In this document: piece after piece, positions 34,573 to 45,864 of the stretch | Position numbering within the stretch: position 1 is the stretch's first letter | How the letters are laid out: every line of letters begins with the position of its first letter | Assembly: GCA_015499995.1 (NCBI GenBank) | Contig: JADNRV010000014.1 | Span: 186,001 to 250,000, forward strand | Length of the DNA: 64,000 nucleotides | DNA from: Flammula alnicola | Lineage: Eukaryota; Basidiomycota; Agaricomycetes; Agaricales; Strophariaceae | Direction: 5' to 3' | The notes under the pieces: model-generated | Told to the model about the DNA's origin: nothing | Seen by the model: the letters and a program-made list of their open reading frames with translations, nothing else | Database searches by the model: none | Translations under genes and position numbers: made by a program

Positions 34573-36792
34573 TCACAGAGCCCAGTCCAGCAAGGTCCCC
34601 ACTCCACCTCCAAGGCAAGCAGCACCAACAACCGCCGCAAGCAAAGCGTGCCATACTTCCACACGCGACAACCTCCCAGCACCGCTCTTAGTCGTCGCAG
34701 CAGTAGTAGCGGTCGTCACCGCCCCCGGCTGCACATACGGCGTATTATCCAACAACAGCGTCTGCATGAACGTCTGCGTATACGTTTGCGCCGCCGTCAC
34801 TGCATGCACGTCAATGCTCAGCTGCACGCCGCTATCCTGCACCTGGGCGGTATAGAACGAGTACCCGGACACGGCGGGCATCGTCGAGTTCAGCGTCAGG
34901 TCGACAGGGTTGTTGATCGCGTAGGGAAAATCGGTGACAGCCACGTCCGTGGCATCGACGTACACCCGCGAGGGGTTCGTGCCATCCCGCACGGCAGCGA
35001 CGAGATTGTAGACGCGCGTGAAAGCCTGCCCCTGTCGGTTGGTATATGTTTGGGTGTAGGTCGTGTTGGGCACCACATCAACGTGGCTCAGCATCGGGAC
35101 GAACAGCACCTGGTCCTGGTCGATGACATATCCGCTGCCGCCGTTATCGTAAACTGTGGGCTTGCTGCCGTTCTTCTCGTCCACCGAGAACCAGAACTTG
35201 GTGATGGACGCGTTGGAGCTGATAGGCACGACAAAGTTGTAGTTTAGGAAAGAATACCCGAGGTTTAGAGTAATAGGCGAAACGTTCGGGTCATCCGCGA
35301 CTGTGCTAACAGACAAAGCGGCGTTTGTCTTGCCGGTGCAATTTGCGTTGGAGCCGTATTTGTCGCACCAGAGCATGGTGACGTTACGGTTTGCGTTTGC
35401 TGTCGTGTTGATTGCTTGTGTCAGCTGTAGTAGACGTACATATAAGTTACCAATGCAGTATGCAAGAAAAAAATTAACGGACGCGGAAAGTTGATTTGAA
35501 GACCAGTTGGTTCTTCTCGAAAGTCAGCTGTGCAGCAGAGACCTTGGCGGGCAGGAGAGTAATCTCATCCGTTAGTGTCACGCCGGTGGGTACGGTATTC
35601 AGCATGCGAGTCAGGATAGCCTGGCATTCTGACTGGAAGGTAGATGCATTCGCCAAACTAAACCTCAAACGTCAGTAAAAAGTACTGCAGGCTTCAGGCA
35701 GAACTCGACCCACGTCTTCATGGTGCTATTGTTATCACTTTGGAAGACCCGAAGATCCGAATCCATGGTCTGATTCGAACCGACAACTAGCACATTCTGC
35801 GTGGTGCCAGCAAGATATTCCGTGACACTACGAGAAAAGGAATGAGCCAGTCACTTCAGAGGGAAAAGAAATGAGAGGAAAGATTACACAGCGTTATCAA
35901 AGTTCATGGTCGTGTCGAAGTCCTTGATGACCGGATTAACAGAATTCGGGTCGGGAGCAACAAGCTGGGGAAAGTCGGCACTCCTTACTCCACCCATGGT
36001 GTGGCCGCAGGCAACGAGCTTGATCATCTCGGCTTGGTTAAAACCTTGCTTCCTGAAGCTTTCCGTAAGGGTTGGCAGGTCTTGCTGCGGCTCAGGTGTA
36101 CCAGTGGCTCCCGCCGACCAGGCGTCGACACGGCCACCACGGAAGGGTATAATGGGCCCGCCGCATGTCGACACGGCCATGATAGCGCCAATGCTCATGA
36201 CATCGGCACCTAAACGACGTCGAAAGGAATATGGATAGGTAAATGTTAAGTCAGACAACCAGATAGACTCTCGGAAGAGACGTACGGGAAACCATCTTGT
36301 TGGGGAAAGCCTCGAAATCGCTTAGGGTCTGGTTGAAGCCTAGACCAAAGTTCTGGGGGCGAGGTCAGCACACCGCGTTGCAACATCGAACCCCATCACC
36401 ACATCGAACATAACAACGCACCTCGGCGCGGTCAAGTTCATAGACAAGCGATCCATCCATGCCACCACTGCCATTGTCGACGTTATGAGTTGCCATATCG
36501 TGGAAGGACTACATGAAATACAAATACAATAAATTCGTCAGAATAGATCAGGGAATGCCATTGTGCGAGTACTCACAAAGCGAAGCCACTCAGCAGCGAC
36601 CGAGGCAAGAGTACCAGTGCGTTTCCGACAAGGATGGACGAGAGAGGCGAGACTGGATCCGTCCGACCGGCGTCCTTCGTAGAGAAGACCTTCGAGAGTG
36701 TCGTATTGTGGTGACGGCCATGTATATGCAGAAGAAAAGGGGGTAACGAGAGACAGCAGATATAGAGTCAAGACTAGAGGTAATCGAGCCAT
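34573..36792 (-). CDS. Secreted, GPI-type heme peroxidase with C-terminal extension
   Basis: Plant-type heme peroxidase superfamily (CAZy AA2-like), expected to use hydrogen peroxide to oxidise phenols or other donors at the cell surface. Seven exons (36792-36577, 36508-36422, 36352-36286, 36209-35888, 35827-35714, 35657-35483, 35424-34573) give 610 residues. Signal peptide LPLVLTLYLLSLVTPFSSA. The distal site reads RFSFHDMATHN, with Arg and His in place, followed by GGMDGSLVYE. The proximal heme ligand lies in EMIKLVACGHTMGGV. GRVDAWSAG and FDTTMNFDNAV are further family landmarks. The last ~330 residues are an extra region rich in Thr and Asn with many N-glycosylation sites, ending in a hydrophobic stretch (WHALLAAVVGAACLGGG) that looks like a GPI signal. 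Substrate preference cannot be read from this sequence. Confidence 0.88.
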
Positions 36793-37225
36793 TTCGAAGG
36801 GTATTAAGATGGTGAATTCGGGAAAGGCGATGGTAGGCTAGTCGTCTTCAGGTATCTAGTAGGTTGGAATATATGGGTTTCCTTGGATTCGAGTTGAGTA
36901 TATGGGTAAGATGTGTGGCAGGCGAGTTAGATATGCATGTAAGCTAAAGGAAAGGAAGAGAGTCAAGACACTCCGTAACCCGTTGACCACCACAGAGGAG
37001 TCCAGGATGAAAGACGAAAATCCGCATTCGGTCTTGTTTAGCCTCTGCCGTTATTTGGACTTGCCAAATACTCATCGGCATGCATAATATCGTCCACATT
37101 GCAGGTTGCTTGCGTTCGGCCAGAAGCACATGGCTACAGTAAGCGGTATTGACGGAATAGTTATTACGCCAGAGCTCGACCATTTTTCTTCCCTTCCAGA
37201 ATAAGTCCAGACTACCATACATGAT
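36793..37225. other. Intergenic, peroxidase promoter
   Basis: Between two minus-strand genes, so it serves as promoter of the peroxidase and 3' region of the WSC gene. No further feature recognised. Confidence 0.5.
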
Positions 37226-38535
37226 CTATACCCCAGGAAGGTTGGTATAAATAAGGATACGGTCAGAACCACCACATAATTCAGTAGCATCCCCATTACA
37301 GGCCATGGGACACTCAAATCCTGGAACAGACTCTCCCGGAGGATAAGTAACATTTCCGCACCCTGATTCAATTTTGATATCGTGCGTCAATAATCGCGCG
37401 ACTCGAGCAGTCTTTAAGACGAGTACTTACAGCATTCCCTGAACAAGGTGCAAATATATAAGCAAGGAAAATGTGCTTCCAATTGGATCCACTTACTGTC
37501 CCCATTCCAAACCAGCACTGGTATAGTGCGAGGCAGCACAGGCGTCGATACACTCTCCGACTGTCATAGACTCTGCCGGTGGATCATTGGCCGGAACGTG
37601 AGGGAGTATACGTGGTCCGTTGAAACTAGGTAATAAAATTAGCATGGATGTTCAGAGGATAGAGAGGATTATAAACGTACCGCCAGAGGTCGTCCCTGCC
37701 AAACCAAAAATATCAGCATCGACATTAAACGCACGACCGTCGAACGTGGCTTACTCCCAACACTGAGTGAAAGACCACCCTTTATATGACTGGAGAATGG
37801 ATCCAGGCCCAACAGTATACGGACCCGCTCCGGTCGAGTAGATCTGAATAGCATCTGGGCCGCCACAAGTATTCGCTGAATTACCAGCGCACGGCATGTT
37901 GCATGCCTCAGATGAGCCATAGCCGTACAAGATCCCATAGCCACAGTCTGTAATTACGTTATTTGAACGCTTAGTTTTGACAATAAAGCGACTTGAAGCA
38001 AATATCAGAGGGATGACTTACAGCATTCCTTTCCGTACTCAACTCCGGCAAGCGGATATCCAGCGTTGAAGCACAGGTCCGCGCAGAACTGGAAACTTGA
38101 GAGGTCGTTGAAGCTGCCAGCGGGATGATGGAGCGTGCGTGGTGCGCTGTCTCTGTCGTAGCGTGGCGGCATAGGTTATCTTTGCGTTCGTTTATGAACC
38201 GTAGCCTACTCACACGAAGCATCCGAGGTACTCGACGGTCTCTGTTGGTCCATCTTGTCGAGGTATCAAGCTTCCGAGACACGTATACGTGAAGAAACCT
38301 AGTAGAAGCTGTTGATACTACTTCAGGAATACACTGATACAAGAGTGCGGTGGCAGAACTTACCAGGAGTGCATGTCTGAGCGTCAACAGCATCACAGAA
38401 TGCAGGAGATTTATTCCAAGGTCCTGACACACTTCCGGCGACGAATGAGTCGACGAAGAACCAACCCCGTACTTTCCTCCTTTTAAGCCAGACCGCCTGC
38501 CCCGGATCCCGTTGCGCTTGAATCCTTCTCCCCAC
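37226..38535 (-). CDS. Protein with two WSC domains (5' end uncertain)
   Basis: WSC domains are cysteine-rich carbohydrate-binding modules of secreted or wall proteins. Traced exons: about 38535-38364, 38298-38214, 38152-38022, 37947-37755, 37695-37681, 37625-37497, 37438-37431 and 37362-37226. From the second exon on they keep frame. WSC 1: YLGCF, FQFCADLCFNAGYPLAGVEY, GKEC then CGYG, and NMPCAGNSANTCGGPDAIQIY. WSC 2: CIDACAASHYTSAGLEW, GQECWCGN, CPMACNGDATELCGGSDRILI, then the stop. Two exons are tiny (15 and 8 nt), which automatic callers may miss. The upstream piece (GWFFVDSF, then PWNKSPAFCDAV) belongs to an unrecognised N-terminal part. I could not find its start codon or a signal peptide, so the gene may begin further upstream or be truncated. 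Confidence 0.75.
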
Positions 38536-39898
38536 GATGTCTCCAAACTTTCATCAAAGTCTGTGCCTTGGGCCGCCACCCTGCTGCAAGTGGCATTCCG
38601 TGATCTCTCATTCTGATTTGACATGACATAGCTTTGATGTAGCTGGCGTTAATAGCCAGAGGAGACAGAGCGGTCTACTTGATTTCTGTCAAGTTTGAGC
38701 TTTAAATGACAACAGACATGCTGATAGCTTCTTCCTAAGTTCCTCGTGACCCAGGAGGGTGTCAGGCAAGAGGGATTGCGAATGTATATGAGTCGTAAAT
38801 GTCCGCCATTGCTCCTGGGATCTATAATGCGTGAAAACGGGCCGCATGACCTTTAATATATGGAATCCTCGCTCAGCATGCCAATGTAAACTGGAGGAAA
38901 GAAGTCACCTACTTACTAATGGAAGGAGAACAGTCGGGGCTTGGTGGGGGGCCGGGGCTATCATCTATGGTGAGCTATGGTGTCTTGCTATGGTCACGCG
39001 CGGTCCTGCCTTAACGCAATTTTTCAAAACGGTTTGTTTGTTTGTTCCAAAGGGCGGCGCTAATGGCGCCCTGTTTCAAGACACACCTTCCGTTCCCTGA
39101 ATTCTCCCATCCATGATCCATCGTTTCCGGATTCCTAAAGTACCTACATGCCACGGAAACGTAACTCTTACCTGTCAAGCCCGTCGATGACTCGAGTGAG
39201 ACGACGTTCATAAGCGACTCGGGAGGGACCCATGACCCAGATGACTTAAATTGGTGAGCAAAATCGGGCGCCTAGTTTCCGCTTGTTCTTGATTCCAACC
39301 CCCGTCATATCCTTCTGCCGCAGCTGTGTCGCTGTATCTTATTACTTGGACCTGCGTTGTAAAATATGCCGAAGGAAGGGTTACCTAGTCAGGTGTGTCA
39401 CGACGTACCGTGTGGTCGCATTCAGTGATCCACATTGCTTTCCATTGCTGTATCCATCCGTCAGAACGTCAAGTACAAGAAAGGGAGGCGTCATGGCACC
39501 CCTTATCGTCGAGACCGTTTCCAGAAGGACCGTATAGCTGAAGCTAGACTTAGTCGGAGTCGGTTTCCAGCGAGAGAACCCGAGTCAGACACGAATATAC
39601 AGTATGTACCTCTGCTTTCCAAATATTCATGACCAAGTAAGTACTCATTATGGAGGATGATAAAATAGATCTTCTGCGGGCTCCTTCTTTCAGTCGTCCA
39701 GTAATGTGGGGATAAACGGTGGACATTTCACTAACGCACGAGGACACTGCACCAACTTGACAATCAATTTGCATCGTCTGTATTGCTACGTCCTTCAATG
39801 TTTTTTATTAGCTGACTTGCCAATCGGATTCCAGAGGAAGGACTTGGAATACTCGATGATGGAACTCCAAAGGATACAGGAGACTCTGGCGCCTCCGT
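38536..39898. other. Divergent promoter region
   Basis: Lies between the minus-strand WSC gene and the plus-strand membrane protein gene. It may also hide the missing 5' exon of the WSC gene. Only short open frames; nothing recognised. Confidence 0.5.
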
Positions 39899-41922
39899 AT
39901 GGATTTATTATACTCATCTCGCATCCCACCGATTCATACTAATCCCTATAATATTATGTTACAGATGGAGTCCGAGCAGGAGACAAATATTACAGTTCAG
40001 CAAAGCTCTGACATCTACTATCGGCATCTCGCAGTTAAAAAGCGTGGATATCCTCTATGGCTCCCGGAACCCAATTTCTATCTTCCGATCCAATACCAGA
40101 GAAAAGGAATAGCTGTAGGGGATGTGGGCATCATCACTGCTTCTGGGGGCTTCGACTTTTTGTTCAATATCTGTCTGCCCCATGATCATATCATCAACCT
40201 GGGTCGCGTTCCTGAGGGCTTCACGCCCTTGCATCCGGCATTCGACTTGAACGACGTTCGCGGTCAGCTGGAATTTAGAGCTGATAGCTACATCACAAGC
40301 GCTTCGGTTAGAAGGACTTGGAGCGACGACGGTGATGGGTATGTCCTTTGCTTTCGAGATGGTCAGACATGCTCTGACGTGCGCACCGTTTATGGCAGTG
40401 GCCTCACTTTTGAAACATCTGCTTCAGAGGGCGCTATACTCGCTATCCCGCATGGCGCTCTCTCTATCGACCTAGGCAATATCACTAGGTTCAGAAATTA
40501 CATGGCGGCCAATGTAGAGAGATGGTACCAATACGCCAATGGTCCTCGCGGCCGTGAAGCCAGGAACGGTGACCTACGACTGGTCATTGGCTGCGATAAG
40601 ACTACCGCATGGGGAATGGCGACATTTGCGAACTGTTCTAAACAGAAGGAGTCCCGCCTTAAGTTCAAACCCACACGACGATATTCAGATCCCAGAGGAC
40701 TGGCATACGGCTGGGAGTATTCTGGGACGGCTGAGGTGAAGACCGGACCGGATGTGCGAGAATTAGAGGCGCTCAGGGCCGGCCCTAGCGACTCTGAAGG
40801 ATCGAGGGCGTATGAAAATCAATGCCTGTTTGTGCGAACGTTGAACGCTACATTTCGCGAAGATGTTTGGGAAAAGGTGGCATTTGAATGTGGAATGGGA
40901 CAAATACATGGCGATATCAACGCATCAAATCTGTACCTCCCTTTCCATTCCCGTCACCCGCCCGGATCCCTGTCCGGCCCCTCTACATACTTGTATATGT
41001 CAACTTCGGATTCCGGGAGGCAAGCAGGCTTGCACCACACTTCCATTCCAGTCATCTCGACCCCCCAAATTTCTTCCATCTCAACATTGGGGTCTTTTTC
41101 TACAGGGATGACCTTGCCGAATAGATCAGCAGGAATACGATCTAATCTCAGTATCGCAGACATCTTCAAAAGTGCGGCCAGTGGTATCACGTTCATTGTC
41201 CTCATCATTGTTGGGATTGCATTTATTCGACGCAGGCGGTTGGCCAAAATCTTGAAAGGCGAAAGACGAGTTAACTCGGCTGACTCTGTTTCGACCGCTT
41301 CGAGTGCCGACAAGGCTTTGGAATTATCGTCTGGAATAGGGAACTCGGGAAGCAACAGCGTATCCGGCTTAGGCCTCAATAAGGCATCCTCGACATCGTC
41401 TATGCCAGCTGCGAACGAGGAACCAGTCGAAGTCCACCGTGATCGCGGTGTTCCTTCCTGCGGTATTCCAGGGTCAATAGACCCAGAACCTCTCGTTCAA
41501 CCACATAATTTACACGCCGGTGTAGTAAGTTTTATCGTAAGTAAACTAAAGATTTCTAACGAACCTGACAGACGCCAGCGCATCCATCGACCTTGCTCAA
41601 TGAGACATTATTAAACCAAGTGAGCAATTTTACGGGCGCCTATTGTTACTGACGGGGAATGGCCATTGGAAATTTGATTGCTAACATCTTCTCAACGCAT
41701 TTTCAGAACCCTACTGCCAGAATCGCAATAACAGAAGACAAGGACTGGATTCGTGCTATTACTGAGGTATGGCCTCAGTTTCGAATTGTTGGCGCCTTTA
41801 TGGGGGTCTTAACCCGGCGCTTTCATTTTGACTAGGATGACGCCGTTCTTCCACCTTCAGAGCGACTCGTTGAACGCGTTCTTGAAGAGCGCCATGTCTG
41901 TCTAGAACCCGATGGTCTGTGA
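39899..41922 (+). CDS. Single-pass membrane protein of a multicopy Agaricomycete family
   Basis: Four exons (39899-41524, 41572-41619, 41707-41766, 41836-41922) give 606 residues from the first ATG; ATGs at 39956 and 39965 are alternatives. The N-terminal block IYYRHLAVKKRGYPLWLPEP, then GIAVGDVGIITASGGFDFLF and LGRVPEGFTPL, is a conserved module that I recall from many mushroom proteins of unknown function. A glycine/charged middle region contains YGWEYSGTAEV and NQCLFVRTL. A helix at about residues 426-446 (SGITFIVLIIVGIAFI) is followed by RRRRLAK and a Ser-rich tail. The last exons carry DWIRAITEDDAVLPPSERLV, which looks like a conserved C-terminal signature. There is no signal peptide. 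Whether the N-terminal module faces the cytosol or outside is not decided by the sequence. Confidence 0.8.
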
Positions 41923-42539
41923 ATTTTTCAATTCTCCCCAGATGCAACGCTTCCTCTGACTTCAAAGCGCGAACTCATCACATTCAGGCCTCGTTTACCT
42001 GAAACCAATTGTAAAACTGCGAGATGGAACTAGCTATAGAAGACCACGTCTGCAAGTCCTATACTCCCGAGCCAGCGGATGCCTGAAGCGGCTGGTCGCG
42101 CCTCTCAGGGGCCAAGGTATCCGTGGCCGGTTATGGGATTTAGGTGATCCGGTGAGCTCGTTTGTATCGGGAGGTCCGGGTTCTCTAGATATGCCGCCTG
42201 GTTGTTCTGGAGCAGGCTCTTGGGTCCTGCGGCGTGGGCAAGGTGGGCGAGGCCCGCTTCTATGACGGACGGCGCGATGACGGAAGGTAAGTAGATTATA
42301 AGCGCCGTGCTTAATTATTAAACCCGGTCGATTATGTTGAAGCATTAGAGTGGACGGCGTACATCCTGACCCCGAAGACTGTGGAGGTTAGAAGATAGAG
42401 ATATAAATCCAAAAGTACAAAATACTTACTATTATCGTGAACGAGTTTGAAATTGGAATGAAAACATTAGCTAAAATCTTGCGTAATGCGAACTACTCAC
42501 ATCGCGTTCAAATAGGCGACATCCGATGGATTTAAATTC
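41923..42539. other. Spacer between convergent genes
   Basis: 3' regions of the membrane protein gene and of CAB4. No gene recognised. Confidence 0.5.
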
Positions 42540-43867
42540 CTACTGATTCACAGCTGGGATCTCCTTCTCCTTCTCCTTCTCCTCTTCTTCGCCCTCCTCC
42601 TCTTCCTGCTTATTGTTATCCACAATCCACTGCCTAATAAAAGTACTGCTCAATTTATGAGCCTTTAGCCAATCCTCATCTTCGTGGTCCAGACTCATTT
42701 CTGTCGCTGATATGACGTCGATCAAGAACGTCTGTAGCGCGGGGAGATTGTGCGCTTCTCGGTGCTTTGCGACTGCAATTGCGTCATCACAATGTTCGTC
42801 ACCACACAACAAGTAAGGACACAGGCTTACTGGCTTCCGCTCCACCTAATGTTTCCCTGCTGACGACAAGGGCTTGGATGTCCGGGTCCCACCCGGTGGG
42901 TCCGTAGACGTCGTTTATCGGCACAATGTCTGCAACGATCTCGGGTTTGAAGAATTTCAAGAAATCGTAGACTTTCTGTATACGCGTCGGGAGCTTCTCG
43001 AGGACGTGTTGGTTAGCTTTGTTTTTGAGCAGGGCGTCGTCTGGCTCGACCCGATGACATCCATGTGAAATTAGCAAGCTTATTAGGTGGGTCGCGTGAA
43101 ACAAAAAAGACGGACCTGTAATGCCTACAATCAACTTTCTGCTCGTGATATAGGCACCCATCGAGAGCAATATCTTATGGCCCGCGTGGAGGTGGTCAAA
43201 TGTTCCCCAAGTGCAGTGACGGGGTATACAGGCGGCAGTTGAGTTTCTGACGGCGACGGAGTACCTACCGCCGTTGCAAATTGAGAGTCGCTTCGATCTC
43301 CAGGACGGAGATACGACTGTCTCAGAAAAGAAATGGATTGTGGTAGTGGTACAGCTATGGCATCTTACAAACGCAAACCGAAGGAGGATGAGCAACACCA
43401 CAAGCGCACGGCGAGTCCGAGAGGGACGTACCGCCATCGACCCGAAAGCATATGTCAACACCCTTCGCGATCTCTTCTTCAAGGTCTTCATTCATGCCTT
43501 TGAGCAGGACATCGATGTCCATAAGCACCTTGTTCATCTCCTGTGCGATCTTGGTCGCCTGCACATACGTGAACGTGAGGATCCGCTGCACCGCGTCCCA
43601 CATTTTAGTATGCGGCAGCGCCTGGATCTCGGGAAACGTGAGCGTGAGCTGCGTCTTCTTCCCGGTCCCCTTCTTGTAGTGCACGTTAAAGTGTCGAGAG
43701 AAGAGGATGATGATGAGACGCTTGCGTGTGTGGGTCGTTGCGTAGGATATCACTGGGGTCAAAAAGTGGGGTACTGTGAGACTCGGTAGAGTCGCGAGGA
43801 GTAGCGCATTGTCAACGATCTCTGGAGCGCATGGGAATGGGATACTGGGATCGCCTGTGGGTTGCAT
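42540..43867 (-). CDS. CAB4: Phosphopantetheine adenylyltransferase (apparent 1-base frameshift)
   Basis: Fourth step of coenzyme A synthesis: transfers AMP from ATP to 4'-phosphopantetheine, giving dephospho-CoA. Exons 43867-43432, 43363-43116, 43040-42831 and 42772-42540. The nucleotidyltransferase core reads GTFDHLHAGHKILLSMGAYI (the HxGH site), VGITDDALLKNKAN, FKPEIVADIVPINDVYGPTG, ALVVSRETL, FLIDVISATEMSLDHEDEDW, KLSSTFIRQWIV, then a Glu/Lys-rich tail. In exon 2 the frame from the N-terminus runs cleanly into VYPVTALG. The next residues of the motif (GTFDHLH) are one base out of register, at the run of four G (plus-strand C at 43205-43208). The coding sum is 1127 nt, one short of a multiple of three. 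Because the enzyme is essential in yeast, a base lost in sequencing or assembly is the likelier explanation than a dead gene. Confidence 0.88.
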
Positions 43868-45351
43868 AGTTGATAGTGAGTTGAGAGGAGGAGAGGATAA
43901 ACCGGTGACATGATATAACCTGGTGCAGGGAAAGTCTGGGTATGGATATCTAATCTAGGCAGTTTGTCGGGTTATGACGGCATATTCCAGCCCTGGATAT
44001 CGGATCCTTGTAGCCATCGCTGACGTCGATTGGCAAAGTACCTAGTCTCGTAGAGTCTCGTACTGGCTTCTACTAGTACAGACTCATACACCCTTTCAAT
44101 GTGCAAGCGAAGATCTGAATCCTCTAAGTACCTAATTGTATTGAAAAATTACTAGGCATGAATTTCTTGTCAACATTAGTCGTCGTCCAATGATTACAAT
44201 TAGTACTTAGCAATTACACAAAAAAAGCACAACAAACTAACCTGGGCTGAACCAGGTAGCCTGAGGTCGGGCACTGCAGGAAAAACCAAAGGAACATTTC
44301 AAAGCATATTGTCCAAACGGCATCTGAAACAATGAACTAAAATCAATATCTGATAGACTGTCGAGAGTTCGAACGTCCCAATGTTGTACGTTTGGGATCT
44401 TGCAGTCAGATGAACAAACGGCATACCCGAGGGATACTCCTTTGTGCAACGGCACTCAAGCTCGCCATTGAATATGGCCTACTGGAGACGGCGATATGAA
44501 AATATTTGTCTCACACTGGCAGGTGAGACACTCAAGAAGTTTCTGCGAGCGGCCGCGACGGCCTCTGCCAGTGACCCTTTTGCCACTGCAGTATATATCT
44601 GTGAAAAGTCAGACAGAGAGATTGAAACTCGTAAATGAGACTAACTCTGGGATCTTGTAACAAAATTTTTTAAATAGGGCCTATTTTCTTCCTGAAGACT
44701 GTCTTGATGTTCTTTCTCCAAGTCGTCAGAAGGGAGGACCCGTGGTTTGTTTCGTAGGGTGTAAGTTCAAATAGCCCAAATCCTTCATAGTAGAACTGAA
44801 TATGGTGGTATCCGTAGGGGTTCGCATATGGTGGTTATAAGCGAATCAAGAAACACGGTCCTTGTGGGGAAGCGAATGGCGTCTGGAAAGGGCGGCAATG
44901 AGACAGACCGTGTGTGGTTGCGTCCGTCGACAGAGAAAAGGACCGAGGATGAATGGCAATTATGGGAGAAAACTCTGCACTGTCTAAAGCATTAAGTTCG
45001 AAGTCGAACGGCACTTTGTGTTTGAGGAGCCAGCTGTACAGGCTATGGGTACGCAGAGGGTTCTATGGGCCCGTCGATCCGGTGAGATTCCTTCATCGAG
45101 TCAGAGATTTCAGTAGTCGGAGAATAAGGAAAAGCATTCATTATAGCCTATCGGGAACCAGAATGTCCATCGAAAACTTGATGAACCTGGGTTCGGCATA
45201 GATGTGGTTGAAACGAATGCGCGCTAGTAGATCGCCAGAGGGCTTTGCCAAACATCAGACCAAACTTGGCATCCATCGATGCATCCATGATCCATTATGA
45301 CTTTCTTGCGATTTTCTTCCGCTTCCGCCACATCTTTTTGTCTAGCAACCA
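43868..45351. other. Intergenic with a small relic
   Basis: CAB4 promoter side and upstream region of the Swi5 gene. About 44090-44390 resembles, on the minus strand, the 3' intron and last exon of relic R1 (see next entry). Otherwise nothing recognised. Confidence 0.5.
44090..44390 (-). pseudogene. 3' fragment (R3) of the R1/R2 family
   Basis: On the minus strand the intron-like string TATCAGATATTGATTTTAGT, ending TTGTTTCAG, is followed by a last exon-like piece (PFGQYALKCSFGFSC) and then by GACAAGAAATTC. The same elements occur in the same order at about 28790-28580. No upstream coding part of the family is left here, so this is a fragment or a captured 3' end. Confidence 0.55.
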
Positions 45352-45864
45352 ATGCACGCTCCATTTTCTGCGAAGGCAAGCATTTTAATAGCGAGGATAT
45401 CGATTCCTCGGCTTCCACTCAACCTACACTGCTTTCAGAACCAACAAGCACGGACTATTGCACTCCAGCTCGAAATCGACAGACTTCAAGCACAATTAGG
45501 GTTAATTCGTTGCTGTATCTCTATATGCTCCATTTAAAGCTATTATGCCTTCGCAAGACTTTAGGGAGAATGAGGACGCAGAGAAAATTGTGAAACGGCA
45601 CATCGAACTGCTCCACAAATATAACGAAGCCAAAGACGCAGCACAGGTTTGTTTCTGTTCGGTATTTTTTGAAAGTACAGCCTATGACTAATTTGCCTTG
45701 GAATTTGGCGCATATATTATGTAGATTTTGATTGGACGGGTGTGTTTCTCGGTTTTGCCAGTGGTCGGAAGCCATATCTAATGTTTTATGTTTAGCTAGC
45801 CTCTATAAAGCAGACAACAATCAGACAGATTCACGAAGATTACGGCTTGACGGATGACGATTGA
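45352..45864 (+). CDS. SWI5: Swi5/Sae3-like recombination accessory factor
   Basis: Small partner protein that with Sfr1 (or Mei5) helps Rad51/Dmc1 filaments in homologous recombination, in the nucleus. Exons 45352-45514, 45558-45646 and 45796-45864 give 106 residues, in the normal size range. A heptad-like helix (RTIALQLEIDRLQAQLGLI) is followed by the diagnostic C-terminal block EKIVKRHIELLHKYNEAKD, AAQLASIKQTTIRQIHEDYG, then LTDDD and the stop. The last intron (45647-45795) is long for this window but has clean borders. The first donor is uncertain: GTATCT after 45514, or GTTGCT after 45508, both in frame. The first ~30 residues are poorly conserved, so the start at 45352 is provisional. 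Confidence 0.8.

Noticed and set aside
34468..35247. A 259-residue plus-strand frame
   Set aside because: It is antisense to the last peroxidase exon, whose sequence and splicing are well supported; the frame is a shadow.
34573..38535. One fused WSC-peroxidase gene
   Set aside because: The WSC gene ends with a stop at 37226 and the peroxidase has its own signal peptide at 36792, so they are two genes.
43205..43260. A short intron to explain the CAB4 frame change
   Set aside because: No AG acceptor lies before the GTFDHLH motif, and the only candidate intron would be about 22 nt, too short for these genes.
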